64,000 nt of DNA from NCBI GenBank assembly GCA_024449915.1, contig JAMZAV010001732.1, positions 344,258-408,257 of the forward strand. The letters are read 5' to 3'. Below are positions 9,188-19,179 of this stretch, in pieces. Source of the DNA: Sweltsa coloradensis. Its lineage: Eukaryota > Arthropoda > Insecta > Plecoptera > Chloroperlidae. The notes below the pieces were generated by a model, which saw nothing but the letters and a program-made list of their open reading frames with translations, had not been told where the DNA came from and did not search any database. The position numbers were made by a program, and so were the translations under genes. Numbering within the stretch: the first letter of the stretch is position 1; every line of letters starts with the position of its first letter.

Positions 9188-12100
9188 CTAATCTAGATAA
9201 ACGTTGTAGTACCGATCCAACGAACCCTGACACACAGCAGCGTTCGCTTTGACGACCTGCCCTTCGCCCCCTAATTCTAAATTCACCCTACCCTTGAATC
9301 TACCGAGAGTGTCAAATCTCCTAGTTCTACTTTCAAGTTTCAGCCCCCACATTGCATACGGGCTCAGCGAGATATCTCCCGCTTTGACCTTCTTGTAGAC
9401 CTGGTTACTTCTGATCGGGGTCATCAACGTCGAGTTGTAGTTCTCGTAGCTGTAAGTGAACGTCTGGCTCTCGCCGCTTATCACGTAGAACTGGTCTCCG
9501 CAGCGATAGTGAGAGTTACCAAAGTGCTTCAACTGGACGTCAAAGAACTTTACGGCTTCGTCCAACTCACTTTGAAGACTTTTGTTCATCGCTTTTATAT
9601 TCAAATTAATGAAGGAAAACTTAACCGCATTTTCAGAGTTTGGACCGATTGTCAACTCTGCCTTCAAGACGATTTCTTCGCCAGATAATAAATTGCTTAT
9701 TTCTTCGCTGTAAATGTCATTACCCCACGTAAAGAAAGGCTGGCTCGTTAGATAACTAGAACTAAATACCTTAGTAATCACATTAGTATCTCGATCACTT
9801 TGTACACCAGACTTTAATTCAGAAACGGCACTAATCAGTGTTTTTAGTTTTTCTTCCGATTGGACAACTAAATTTGAGATATTACCGTCAATGTCCAAAG
9901 CAAGGTCGTCATGCAGCACGTCAAGGTAGCTATTCCCAAACGGGAAGATCTGTTGTTTGAACGCGTTAAGCGCCCTGCTGCACTGTGTAATGATGTTGTT
10001 GGAGGTGATGACCACCTGTAGGTCAGTAAGAGCGGCCTGCAATGCCGGGTCGCTAAAGAGGCCACCTGTAGCTTGCGCCTTGTTGATCGAAGATATAAAG
10101 TCACCCATGCGCTTCTGATCCTGATACATTTCTATCCGGTCGTAGAGGTTTATCATCAAGTCTGCGCCTTCCTCCAGTTTAGAAATGGATCGCTCGATCT
10201 TGGGCCCCACATGGAAACCCCGAGTCATCTGTTGCATGAAATGTTTCACGTTCCTAATTGACTTCTGCACCTGCCATCGACTCACATCAAGATATGCGTG
10301 AGATTGATTGGCCAGCTTGTTTTCAACACTCGTCAACGACTGGTGAATGTTCCTCAATAACGGAACAAAAGTCATATGAATCTGTTCTTCGTAGAGTTCT
10401 AATTCCCTGATCTTTTCATCGGCAATTCTCAGTCGGGCGGGGCCAATTGTTTGGCGACCACTTTGCGTCTGGTACTTTGCAAGAATCTTCGAAGTTGTGT
10501 CAGATTCATAGAATAATGTTCTGATCATCCCTAGTTTCTCCCTCCCTCTGACGTCATTGGCTTGTAGATCCAGCTCGGCGGAGTGAATCGCTCCTCGCAT
10601 CTCGTCTCTCGCTCCAGCCACTGAACGAGTCGCTCCGCCTACCACGTTGGCTTTGATCTCGACAACTCTATCCCTAAACTGATTCAATTGAGAATAATCT
10701 ACACTAATCTCCCCGACTATTCTATCTGTTAAAGATATGAAATTCGCCAATTTCCTTTCATGCGATGAATTTTCGGTATTAATTCGCAATTCCCGTATGG
10801 CGTCTCTTAAACCTTCAGGGTAGGTCTGAGGGTTCGGTTGCTCTATTTGCAACAGCCCGTTAGTATACACTCCGAATATCCCCGAGACAACTAGTAACGG
10901 GGCGATGGTTTTAGCTGTAGGAATCAGCACTAGCGCAAAAGTACTAACCAACCTCAAACCGGCAAATACCGCTCTAAAGATTTTGTTACCTAACAATTGT
11001 CTTTCATACTCTAGCAACGCATTTGCATTGACTCGGGCATTCTGCTGTAGCGTCTTGGTCTCTTTCTCCAGGGTTCGAATATTTCCATCAATTTCAGCAA
11101 CTACTTTATCAATTTCCACTAAAGTGTGTTTTGTTAAGAACTCATTTGCTTCCTTGATCTTATTATCGATATTGTTTTTATAATTGGCATGAATTGTGTT
11201 TATCTCTTGGTATGTTTTTAAATCTTTTAGTTTGGGTAGGTTTGACTTGGCTTGCTCTAAGAACAGACCCAGATTGGTGATCAAACTGCGATCTGCTCTG
11301 GTTCTCATCCGACATATCCGACTCAAAGCGGCTGTGTAAACCAATCTTAACACTCTCACTTCTTCGTCATTCAGTTTAGATGACGATTTAAAATATGTTT
11401 CTAAAGCTTCTAAAATATATCGATAATAGAGCGTAAAATCAACTTTCCCATCCGTTGGATGATTCGCGCTGTCTAAATACTTCAACTCTTCAACAAAACT
11501 TATAATGTCGTAAGTCGAGCGCACGGGGCTACTCTCCTCAAGAGTCTCTAAAAACATAGTTAATGGTGAAAACATCACAACATTCTTCAGATTTGCCCAT
11601 GCATAACTTTTGAACATATTAATAACTTTAGATTTTGGCAGTTCCCGAACTGGTTTCGGTGGTAACCTACCACTAATGATTGAATTGTCGATACCCCGCA
11701 AACCACCCGACAATTCCTTCCCGGCAAGTTCTTTGTCGACAAACCCATCGCACTGATTAATGTTCTTGCTGTAGCAAAGCAGACCGCAGTTTCCGGTTTT
11801 CATATAAACGATGAGAGTTCTAGCAATGTAACCGCGCTTCCCCCCCTCACCGGCCAGACCGCCCACCCCGTCAGAGCCCGGGAGAGCCTCCCTCCTAACT
11901 CCAGACTCTCCGCCCAGGTGAACGATGCTCAGATCTCCCGGCCGACCCCCGACTCCACCCACTCCACCGCTGCCACCATTACCCCCCTCACTAGCCACGC
12001 CCACCGGAAACACTCTCAAGAAGCTACCGTCATACAAGAAATATCGAGATGTAGAAATGAATTCATACTGTTTCGGCATTGGGTATCTAAACGGGCAAAT

Positions 12101-12559
12101 ATCTTTAAGAGTCGCCTCGTGGTTTGTTTCGGTTTGTCTCTGACCATCCTTACCGTCTCCTCCATCTTGGCCCCTCCCCCCTTGCCCCCCTCTTGAAGAC
12201 ACCACCAAGTATTCCCCTCGACGAAACACGTGACCTACCCCAAAGAAACTCCCTCCTGGATATCCAGGGTTGCCGGGTCTACCGTCCACCCCGTCTCCCG
12301 CCCTCTCTAGAGTATCGACACTCCCCCGTTTAGCTTTACTTATGCTCTCCCCGGTCGCCCCGTCTAATACAATCCTTTGACTACCTTGGACATCCCAAGT
12401 TGGGGCAATGATGGTCAACTGGAAGTCTCGATCAGTTCTTTCGATGTCAGCGTCTATAAATACAGTATTCAGGGCAAATATTTGAACCGAATTATACTTC
12501 GTATCTTCCAATATTTCTTTAAACTTACTTATTACAACAAACTCTCCTTGAATGGTCAA
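9188..12559 (-). CDS. Gene 2, main part: paralogue of gene 1
   Basis: About 1,123 codons on the minus strand match gene 1 domain by domain from its beta-type segment to the C-terminus: FIDADIERTDRDFQL, glycine-rich blocks including PGNPGYPGGSF, the LKYLDSANHPTDGKV domain, coiled coils flanking a hydrophobic stretch (residues about 520-565 of this piece), a segment of about 124 residues identical to gene 1, and the Cys-containing C-terminal domain. The Met at 12559 is only the first ATG in this frame. The homology continues upstream in another frame because one base is inserted, relative to gene 1, near 12560-12575. Gene 2 faces gene 1 tail to tail. The function is not recognised; divergence from gene 1 is patchy, with identical tracts beside quite different ones. 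Confidence 0.8.
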   Translation of the reverse strand: MTIQGEFVVISKFKEILEDTKYNSVQIFALNTVFIDADIERTDRDFQLTIIAPTWDVQGSQRIVLDGATGESISKAKRGSVDTLERAGDGVDGRPGNPGYPGGSFFGVGHVFRRGEYLVVSSRGGQGGRGQDGGDGKDGQRQTETNHEATLKDICPFRYPMPKQYEFISTSRYFLYDGSFLRVFPVGVASEGGNGGSGGVGGVGGRPGDLSIVHLGGESGVRREALPGSDGVGGLAGEGGKRGYIARTLIVYMKTGNCGLLCYSKNINQCDGFVDKELAGKELSGGLRGIDNSIISGRLPPKPVRELPKSKVINMFKSYAWANLKNVVMFSPLTMFLETLEESSPVRSTYDIISFVEELKYLDSANHPTDGKVDFTLYYRYILEALETYFKSSSKLNDEEVRVLRLVYTAALSRICRMRTRADRSLITNLGLFLEQAKSNLPKLKDLKTYQEINTIHANYKNNIDNKIKEANEFLTKHTLVEIDKVVAEIDGNIRTLEKETKTLQQNARVNANALLEYERQLLGNKIFRAVFAGLRLVSTFALVLIPTAKTIAPLLVVSGIFGVYTNGLLQIEQPNPQTYPEGLRDAIRELRINTENSSHERKLANFISLTDRIVGEISVDYSQLNQFRDRVVEIKANVVGGATRSVAGARDEMRGAIHSAELDLQANDVRGREKLGMIRTLFYESDTTSKILAKYQTQSGRQTIGPARLRIADEKIRELELYEEQIHMTFVPLLRNIHQSLTSVENKLANQSHAYLDVSRWQVQKSIRNVKHFMQQMTRGFHVGPKIERSISKLEEGADLMINLYDRIEMYQDQKRMGDFISSINKAQATGGLFSDPALQAALTDLQVVITSNNIITQCSRALNAFKQQIFPFGNSYLDVLHDDLALDIDGNISNLVVQSEEKLKTLISAVSELKSGVQSDRDTNVITKVFSSSYLTSQPFFTWGNDIYSEEISNLLSGEEIVLKAELTIGPNSENAVKFSFINLNIKAMNKSLQSELDEAVKFFDVQLKHFGNSHYRCGDQFYVISGESQTFTYSYENYNSTLMTPIRSNQVYKKVKAGDISLSPYAMWGLKLESRTRRFDTLGRFKGRVNLELGGEGQVVKANAAVCQGSLDRYYNVYLD

Positions 12560-12575
12560 GCTTTCACCATTTTCA

Positions 12576-13799
12576 TTAAATCTCAGCTTGAGATTTTAAA
12601 TTCAAATCCAATATTCTATTCAAATCCCTAAAAATCACATCTTCAACATTGCTCACATTGATCAATTTAAAACCTGCAAGTTTTAGGTGAGCCACCTCTT
12701 GCAGAAAAGTATCCAGATTGTGTCCGTTCACATGAATGCCTTGTGACTGGCTTCCGACTCCCCAATTTCTTACGTCATGAACATTGTAATTTGAAGTGTC
12801 TCTTTGAAACGTATACGCCGCTAGCTTCCGGTTTAAGTCCAACAAAAGTGCGTACCAATTGGTAAGACCAAAAACATATTCTTTGGCGGGAAGAAAGACA
12901 TTCGCCCATTTAGTTGAGTTGAAACTCTCCGTTGCGCCTACACAGACCCCATTCAGCTGTACATATGTTATTATTTTTGAAATCCTAGATATAACGGCTC
13001 TGTTGACTGGAACGCCCATATCCTGGATAGCATTCAACAGTTTGTTGATAAATTCACTCGCCTCAGCGTAGTCGGTTTCTGTTAGCCTAAGCATGGTCGT
13101 GTAACCCGAATCCAGGGCCTTCTGTAAGCTATGCATATCAGTAGACTCTCTACATTGTAGCCGGTACTTTGTCTGTATTGCGTTGTTAACGCTCACTAGG
13201 TCTGACATGATCATCTCCTCACAAGACGAGGCAACTGTTGCGGGTACTTTTGATGGGGCTACTGAGCTGGACAATGTCCGAGAAGATTCGGAGGAATTGG
13301 TTGTTTTCGCTGGGTCTGTTGATTTCTTCTGTGTTTTGGCCTTTAAAAGCTTCAATATTTCGTCCACTTTAGCTGAATCTGAAGATTTTTTCAACGTTGG
13401 AGCCTTGAGAAGCTTCACCATTTCGTCCATTTTAGCTGAATCTGAAGATTTCTTCAGTGTTGGGCCCTTTAAAATGCTCATGGTTTCAAGAACTTTAAAT
13501 GTGACTGTCGAATTTGGTAATTTGTGGGAGGATTCGGAGGAATTGGTTGTCTCACGTGGTTTTACACGGTTCATGTTGTCGGGCACTTGGACTGAACTCG
13601 TTGAACTCGGCAATTTTCGTTCGGATTCTGAGTTGTTTGTCTCGCCTGCCTTTAGATGGTTCATCTTTTCGGGCACTTCAAATAAGACTATTGAATTTGG
13701 CAATTTGAGGGGGGATTCAGAGAAATTAGTTGTTTCGCGGTCCTTTAGATGAATCATCTTTACGTGGTGCACTTTAACTGGGACTGTTGAATTTGGCAA
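12576..13799 (-). CDS. Gene 2, N-terminal part (separate frame because of an indel)
   Basis: About 407 codons. The C-terminal half is the same N-terminal domain as in gene 1 (CRESTDMHSLQKALDSGY, FNSTKWANVFLP, TNWYALLLDL, NVEDVIFRDLNRILDL). Its first 170 residues are imperfect repeats with motifs such as KLPNST and SSES plus Lys-rich turns. It ends at a TAA exactly where gene 1 continues, one base out of register with the 9188-12559 frame. It is either a real frameshift, making gene 2 a pseudogene or two products, or a sequence error. Start uncertain: the coding character extends upstream in yet another frame. Confidence 0.7.
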   Translation of the reverse strand: MPNSTVPVKVHHVKMIHLKDRETTNFSESPLKLPNSIVLFEVPEKMNHLKAGETNNSESERKLPSSTSSVQVPDNMNRVKPRETTNSSESSHKLPNSTVTFKVLETMSILKGPTLKKSSDSAKMDEMVKLLKAPTLKKSSDSAKVDEILKLLKAKTQKKSTDPAKTTNSSESSRTLSSSVAPSKVPATVASSCEEMIMSDLVSVNNAIQTKYRLQCRESTDMHSLQKALDSGYTTMLRLTETDYAEASEFINKLLNAIQDMGVPVNRAVISRISKIITYVQLNGVCVGATESFNSTKWANVFLPAKEYVFGLTNWYALLLDLNRKLAAYTFQRDTSNYNVHDVRNWGVGSQSQGIHVNGHNLDTFLQEVAHLKLAGFKLINVSNVEDVIFRDLNRILDLNLKSQAEI

Positions 13800-14040
13800 T
13801 TTTAGGTCGGATTTGGGAATGTTCGTATCGCCTGCCCTTTAGACGGTTCATATGTTCGAGAACATCAGTTGGTCCTGTCGAGTTGTTTGGTGTTTGTTCG
13901 GATTCTGTCTCGCGTCTCGGCAATGTCCGGGCAGACTCGGATGAGATGTTTGTCTGGATAGTCTTGAAACGTTCGAGCATCTCGTGGTCTTCGTCTGTTG
14001 ACCTCGGCAATGTTCGGGATGAGGTGTCGATCTTGTCGGG
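13250..14040 (-). repeat. Degenerate 24-27-residue coding repeats in gene 2
   Basis: About eight to ten imperfect units of roughly 75-80 bp encode the pattern SSES-x-KLPNST-x-KV-x-MN-x-LK. They are absent from the visible gene 1 N-terminus. Confidence 0.6.
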
Positions 14041-14055
14041 GTTTGCCGAAAGCAG
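13774..14055 (-). CDS. Gene 2, 5' part of the visible exon
   Basis: The frame begins at a good acceptor on the minus strand (pyrimidine/AT tract ending TTTTCTAG just above 14055), so at least one 5' exon lies upstream of the gene on higher coordinates and was not found. It has the same repeat style (SSRTLPRST, SSESARTLPR, VLEHMNRLK). A one-base shift near 13845 moves the repeat motif into the 12576-13799 frame. An exon from 14055 to 9188 with two small indels is the simplest reading. Confidence 0.5.
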   Translation of the reverse strand: MLSANPDKIDTSSRTLPRSTDEDHEMLERFKTIQTNISSESARTLPRRETESEQTPNNSTGPTDVLEHMNRLKGRRYEHSQIRPKIAKFNSPS

Positions 14056-14059
14056 CTAG

Positions 14060-14772
14060 AAAATATAATTATAATAATAATATTACGTTAAAACACTGCA
14101 CACAGTTTTGATTTTTAAATCTTCGTAAAATATGAATATTACATTTCTCAATTTAACCTATCGTGAAATGTAAATAAAAAATTAACTGGACACACTATGC
14201 ACATTAAATTGTTAATAAAGTCATTGAGGTAACGTATAAATCTACGTAATTGATAAGATTTTTTAACATGAGCAATTTAATCCACATTCGTTCTTGATTT
14301 ACCAATATAAACAAACTGGAACGTTAAGTCTAACCATCTTAGTATATACCTGCCCCCCCCCCCCCCCCCCCCATTGTGAATAAAGTGACTGGCAAGCAAG
14401 TGCGGTTTCGATCTAGTCAAAATTGAGTTAAACAAATTGCAACAGTAGGTTTTATGGTTCCATTCTCTTCAGAAAAAATCCTATTTAACATATCACAAAT
14501 TTGCTAAAAACCCGCAAGGGGCCCACACAGCATTTTATATCCATAGAACGTTTATACAATATTTTCATCAAATATTTTGAATATCCATACAATATCCAGA
14601 AAGGTCTTAAATACATTGTATACCCTTCCAAATGTCCCAAGTCGGAACTTTAAAAGATGGTCTGTACAATATTGTTGTTGGATGTTGTTGTTGTTTATGG
14701 ATATTGGAAGTACTTTCTTTAGATATTTGATATAGATGTTCATAAATATTTGTGGAACATTAAATAATACTG
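14060..14772. other. Spacer upstream of gene 2; poly-C tract
   Basis: No coding region was recognised. A run of about 22 C lies near 14351-14372. The missing 5' exon and promoter of gene 2 should lie here or further right, but I could not place them. Confidence 0.5.
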
Positions 14773-14773
14773 A

Positions 14774-15147
14774 CAATTTTTTATTTATCGGGTTGTTTCG
14801 TAGCGGCAGTAGTGATATTTTTCTGTCGACGTTTCGAGGACCATGTTGTCTTCTTCTTCTTCTTCTTCTTCTTCTTCTTCTTCTTCTTCTTCTTTTCTTC
14901 TTCTTCTTCTTCTTCAGGACTTGAAATATGATATGAAATTTGTGAATTTCCTCTTGTTAGTCTTTACTTTAATTTACTTTACTTTACTTTACTTTACTTT
15001 AGACTTTATATCGACGACAAGAGGAAATTTACAAACTTCATATCATATTTCAAGTCCTGAAGAAAAAGACAACATGGTCTTCGAAACGTCGACAGAAAAA
15101 TATCACTACCGCCGCTACGAAACAACCCGATAAATAAAAAATGTCAT
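14774..15147. repeat. Inverted repeat with (TTC)n and (TTTAC)n
   Basis: The left arm 14774-14960 and right arm 15008-15147 are near-perfect reverse complements (TATTTATCGGGTTGTTTCG against CGAAACAACCCGATAAATA). The left arm carries about 22 TTC units, and the loop holds TTTAC repeats. The arms include the motif CTGAAGA-stem-GAAACGTC discussed in the findings. Confidence 0.85.
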
Positions 15148-15735
15148 CAACGGGTAGCGAGACATTTTTAAAAGTTTTATTAAAACTATTCTTGGATATT
15201 GAATAGAGTGGTATATTTTTGGAGAGGGGAAGAAGGGGGGGGGGTAAAACTCTGACCCACTAAATAGGCGCGTCTTCATGTGACGTCATGCGCAAGATGT
15301 AGTGTTATTGACCTATCCCATAGCGAGGAATGGTTATACACACTCTTTTCGTCGAGTCGCATGAAACGACATACATGAAAACGCGCCTCTCAGTGGCCTT
15401 CGTTGGGTAGGGCTGGGTAGGTCCTTGCTGTAGGCCTATGCCCTGAAGACGTAAACGGACGCACTTCTGCCTGCTCGAACGTTTGTCAGAAGAAGAATCT
15501 GATCTCCTCTGGGCCTCGTCAGTCGTGGCGAGCGTGGTTGATTGCGATGTCTTGAGCAACATTTAGATTGTTGCCGAGGTAGCTAAGGTTGGAAGAGACA
15601 CGTTTGTCTAGTGGTGCGTATTAAATCACGTGAAGGAAGTTTCCGGCAGCCAGCCGATCTATGAGCGCTGGCTGAATCAGTTCCGATCCGATCACAGAGC
15701 GAGGGGAGGGGGGTAAGACCCTGGGCGGGGCACAG

Positions 15736-15940
15736 TGCACTCTCTACATGGAACACACTGTAGTCTACTCACTTGTTGATATATGGCCACGCCCACTCCG
15801 ATGCCCAAGGTCACCAGGACAAAGGCCGAGCGTCATACAATCTCACTGCACTCTCTACATGGAACACACTGTAGTCTACTCACTTGTTGATATATGGCCA
15901 CGCCCACTCCGATGCCCAAGGTCACCAGGACAAAGGCCGA
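15736..15940. repeat. Two tandem copies of a 94-bp block, period 111 bp
   Basis: The block from TGCACTCTCTACATGG to AAAGGCCGAGC occurs at 15736 and again at 15847. It contains most of the candidate exon described at 15884-15972. Confidence 0.9.
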
Positions 15941-15972
15941 GCACACATGAAGAGGAGTCACCATAACGGACA
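15884..15972 (-). CDS. Candidate transmembrane exon of an unidentified gene
   Basis: Minus strand: an acceptor TTATTTGCAG is followed by 89 nt and a consensus donor GTGAGT. One frame encodes about 29 residues with a clear membrane span (FVLVTLGIGVGVAIYQQ). The tandem copy to its left keeps the span and donor but not the acceptor. No partner exons were identified. It could be a chance frame inside a repeat. Confidence 0.35.
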
Positions 15973-16094
15973 CTGCAAATAATAATCAACCTTCAAGAGA
16001 AAATTACAATAAATTCAAACACTCGTGTCAATTGACGACTCGAAATGGGCGGAGCTTAAAACGATCGATAGGTCACGTGACTAGTATTGGGTAT

Positions 16095-16908
16095 AAATCC
16101 TCATTTCGCAAGTTGGCGCCTGATGAATGGCGCATCACTTATCACGCTCTAACTTTTATTCTATTCATTATTTGGACAATATTTAAATGAATAATATTTA
16201 GCAAACATATCATTCCTTGTAATAGCGATTATTTCGATTTTTTTGACAAAGTCGTTAGCTTGCTATAACAATGTACGCATCACACAAGTGAAAATTATCA
16301 ATGACTTAAGTTTTCTCATTAATTAATTTGACAAAAAACTACTGATCGGATTTCGACAAGAATTATTTGTAAAAATGCATCAGACTGTTTAGACAAGAAA
16401 TATACTAACTTTCTAGATAGAAAGTGCACTGAACGAAAATTTACAGCATAGAGTAATATGCAGCGTGCACTTTTTCACGGCTCATCCGCACGTCAAGAGT
16501 GCTTATTTTAGATAAAAACACATACCCGGCATATTTCCCTATGCTGCAAAGTTTCGTTCAGTACACTTTCTATCTAGAAAGTTAGTTTATTTCTTGTCTA
16601 AACAGTCTGATGCATATTTTTAAAGAGGTCTTGTCGAAATCCGATCAGTAGTTTTTTGTCAAATAAATTATTTAGAAAACTTCAGTCATTGATAATTTTC
16701 ACATGTATGATGCGTACATTGTTAAACAAGCTAACGACTGTGTAAAAAAAATCGAAATAATCGCTATTACAAAAATGATATATTTGATAAATATTATTCA
16801 TTTAAATATTGTCCAAATAATGAATAGAATAAAAGTTAGAGCGTGATAAGTGTTGCGCCGTGAAGCAGGCGTCAACTTGCGAAATGAGGATTTATACCAA
16901 CTAATTCC
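16095..16908. mobile_element. Foldback (long inverted repeat) element
   Basis: The arms are about 360 bp (16095-16460 and 16545-16908). The outer ends read GGTATAAATCCTCATTTCGC and its complement; the inner ends surround GAAACTTTGCAGC-like sequence. There are a few mismatches and no gene. A target-site duplication is not obvious. Confidence 0.85.
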
Positions 16909-17166
16909 GCCATGTTGCCTCGTGACGTCAGGAGGCGGGTACAATTCAAGTCGTCAATTCCAGGGAACTGTCCTGTTTTGATTATTGCCCTTGTTAATTA
17001 CATTCTCCATTATGACTGCAAAACTTATTTATTTGATATTTCCATTATTTAATTCCGTTCAGTACAGTTATTGAGCAAATTCGCCTCATCATTTTGGCTG
17101 GAAAACGAGAACATGACGAGTGAAGGAGATGTTGCCAATCAGCTAATCACAGGAAGAATAAAATAC

Positions 17167-17370
17167 TAGGCCGCTTCGCGAACGCTTTTTACAGTCGCGT
17201 TGATGGATGAGTGTTTTTAAAAATATTTCTGTCCAATGATTACGTTTTTAAGTGGGATCTCATTACTTTTTCTATAGTACTTTCACTGTAAAAGGCGATA
17301 ATTAAAACCTTTATTTCTATGAATTTTGAAAAACTTTTTCAACTTTTTCTTTCACTTTCTTTTTTTAGCA
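17167..17370 (-). mobile_element. Truncated Helitron-like element (CTAG end)
   Basis: It carries the same hairpin-plus-CTAG terminus as the 37-48 kb family (CTAGGCCGCTTCGCGAACGC then GTTGATGGATGAG). The internal piece AAAACCTTTATTTCTATG is also found in those elements. The other end is missing. Confidence 0.55.
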
Positions 17371-17601
17371 GTTTTTGACAGTTTTTGACTACTAATTATT
17401 TTTAACTCAATACATGTCAAAATTGTTTGTAATATATGTGTTAAAATACACAAATAAAGCAGTTTGATACATTCTAATAGAATTGTGGAAAATACATTGT
17501 GCGAATCCCTATTTTAAACGACAAATATATAACATTGCATCAAGGACTCATTTGTCAGTTAGCTACTTGTTATTTATTCGTCCATGAATTTTTTGTTAAA
17601 T

Positions 17602-17858
17602 TTCTCGCGGGAAACGTGCCCGGGGTGCAAAGTATGCCCTTCTTCAGGTGTCAAACTAGATACATTGGACTTAGGACATTGTGAAGGGATGTCCGAGGGC
17701 TGTTTGAGAGGACTCAATCACTTGCATTCGCATTAACGACTGAGGAAACCCTCGGAAAGTGTCAGTGTTCAGTCAGGATTGCTCGTCTTGACGGGATTCG
17801 AGTCCGGGACCTCTCGAATCAGAGTCGCGCGCTTAACGCTCGAGCCAACACTGTCGGT
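17602..17858 (-). mobile_element. SINE family A copy
   Basis: Full-length-like: tail motif, GTCCGAGGGCTGTTTGAGAGG, core, and tRNA head ending AACACTGTCGGT. Confidence 0.75.
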
Positions 17859-17859
17859 G

Positions 17860-19100
17860 TCAGCCAGAAAGCATCGGACGTCCTTGCAACTGTTCCTAGT
17901 TGTCAAGAAAGCATAAATATTGACAGCCCTCATAATAGAAGATTATCAATCATATTTTGTTTATCAGACAGAAACAATTCACTAGACTAGTCAATTTTTT
18001 ATTTTTTAACAAAATTTTGATTTAATTTTTAAATATTTGTTTAAGTGTTGAGTGTAGGGTCTCTTATTTTCGTTTCTGTGACAATTGCGAAAAAATTGAA
18101 ACAACTCTGTTGTCTTTGAAATGAAATGTAAGATGTTTACTTGTTATCAATGAAATTTAATAAACTAGATAAAACAAAAAGGTTTTCATTGGAAAAGTGC
18201 TGAAAGCACTCAAACGAAGTATTGAACTAATTATATTTTATTAAATTTCATAAAGAACAAGAGTAATAATCCTACATTTTCTTTCAATAAACTAACTGTT
18301 CTATGATTCTCAGCTGTTATAAAACTATATTGTCATTCTGCGAGACAGGAAAATTGCTTAAATCAAAATACTTATTTATTTCTTAGTACCGTAGTTAATA
18401 ATAATATACATATATCTTGTATTTTGTTACACGTATATACCATATGGGCAATGGCCTGTGTAGGGGTTCGCCCATTTGAATTCTTTTTTTTAAACAATGC
18501 CAAACATACATAATTATATGCATACATGGCGTCCGCAGGATTTTTCACAAGGGCGGTGAAGCAATGCCGAAACCAAGTAGGCCTTAGTGATTTTTTTTAA
18601 ATTACAAATATCTACAAATTACTATTACAACTTTTGGTCAATTAAAGCAAATCAATATAGGATGCATGCCCTCGGACCTCCTCGTCACAAATAACGTGAA
18701 ACGTACAATTTGCATGCTGATCTGTTACCACATTAATTATCTGAAGGCTATAACATGAATATTGAGTAGTGCTACCTACGAATACGATTGTGTATGTAAA
18801 TGTAAGGTCTGTACATGCTTCTTGCAAACTAATTTAAAATGGCAAGTTTTCTATATGGTCGTGCCAAGGGTTCTTATCGCCGAATGAATAAATTTTGCGA
18901 ATTTGCAGTTTTTAACAGCTCCGAGACACGATTTATAAGCTACGTTATACTGCAGAGTGAGTAAATTGCTTATTACTTTCCTGAGAAAGTAATTTTTAAT
19001 TTGTAATTCTCATACGTTTAGTGAACAATAAAGAAATGACATGTACGTCTAGCCAAGGGTCCCGCAAGGGACAAGGGGGCAGGAGCCAATTCCCGTTTCC
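17860..19100. other. AT-rich spacer with no gene seen
   Basis: It includes a diverged copy (17967-18020) of a dispersed motif CAGACAGAAACAATTCAC also present near 8343 and 43250. Confidence 0.5.
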
Positions 19101-19179
19101 CCGATGATGTGATAATAATTATAATCAAGGGTAGGTTACCAAGATAGTTTCTTCAGATCCCTTTCTCCGTCCCTGTTCT

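Noticed and set aside
15305..15562. Polar 85-codon frame on the minus strand
   Set aside because: Possible 5' exon, but the context lacks clear splice or promoter signals and there is no recognised motif.
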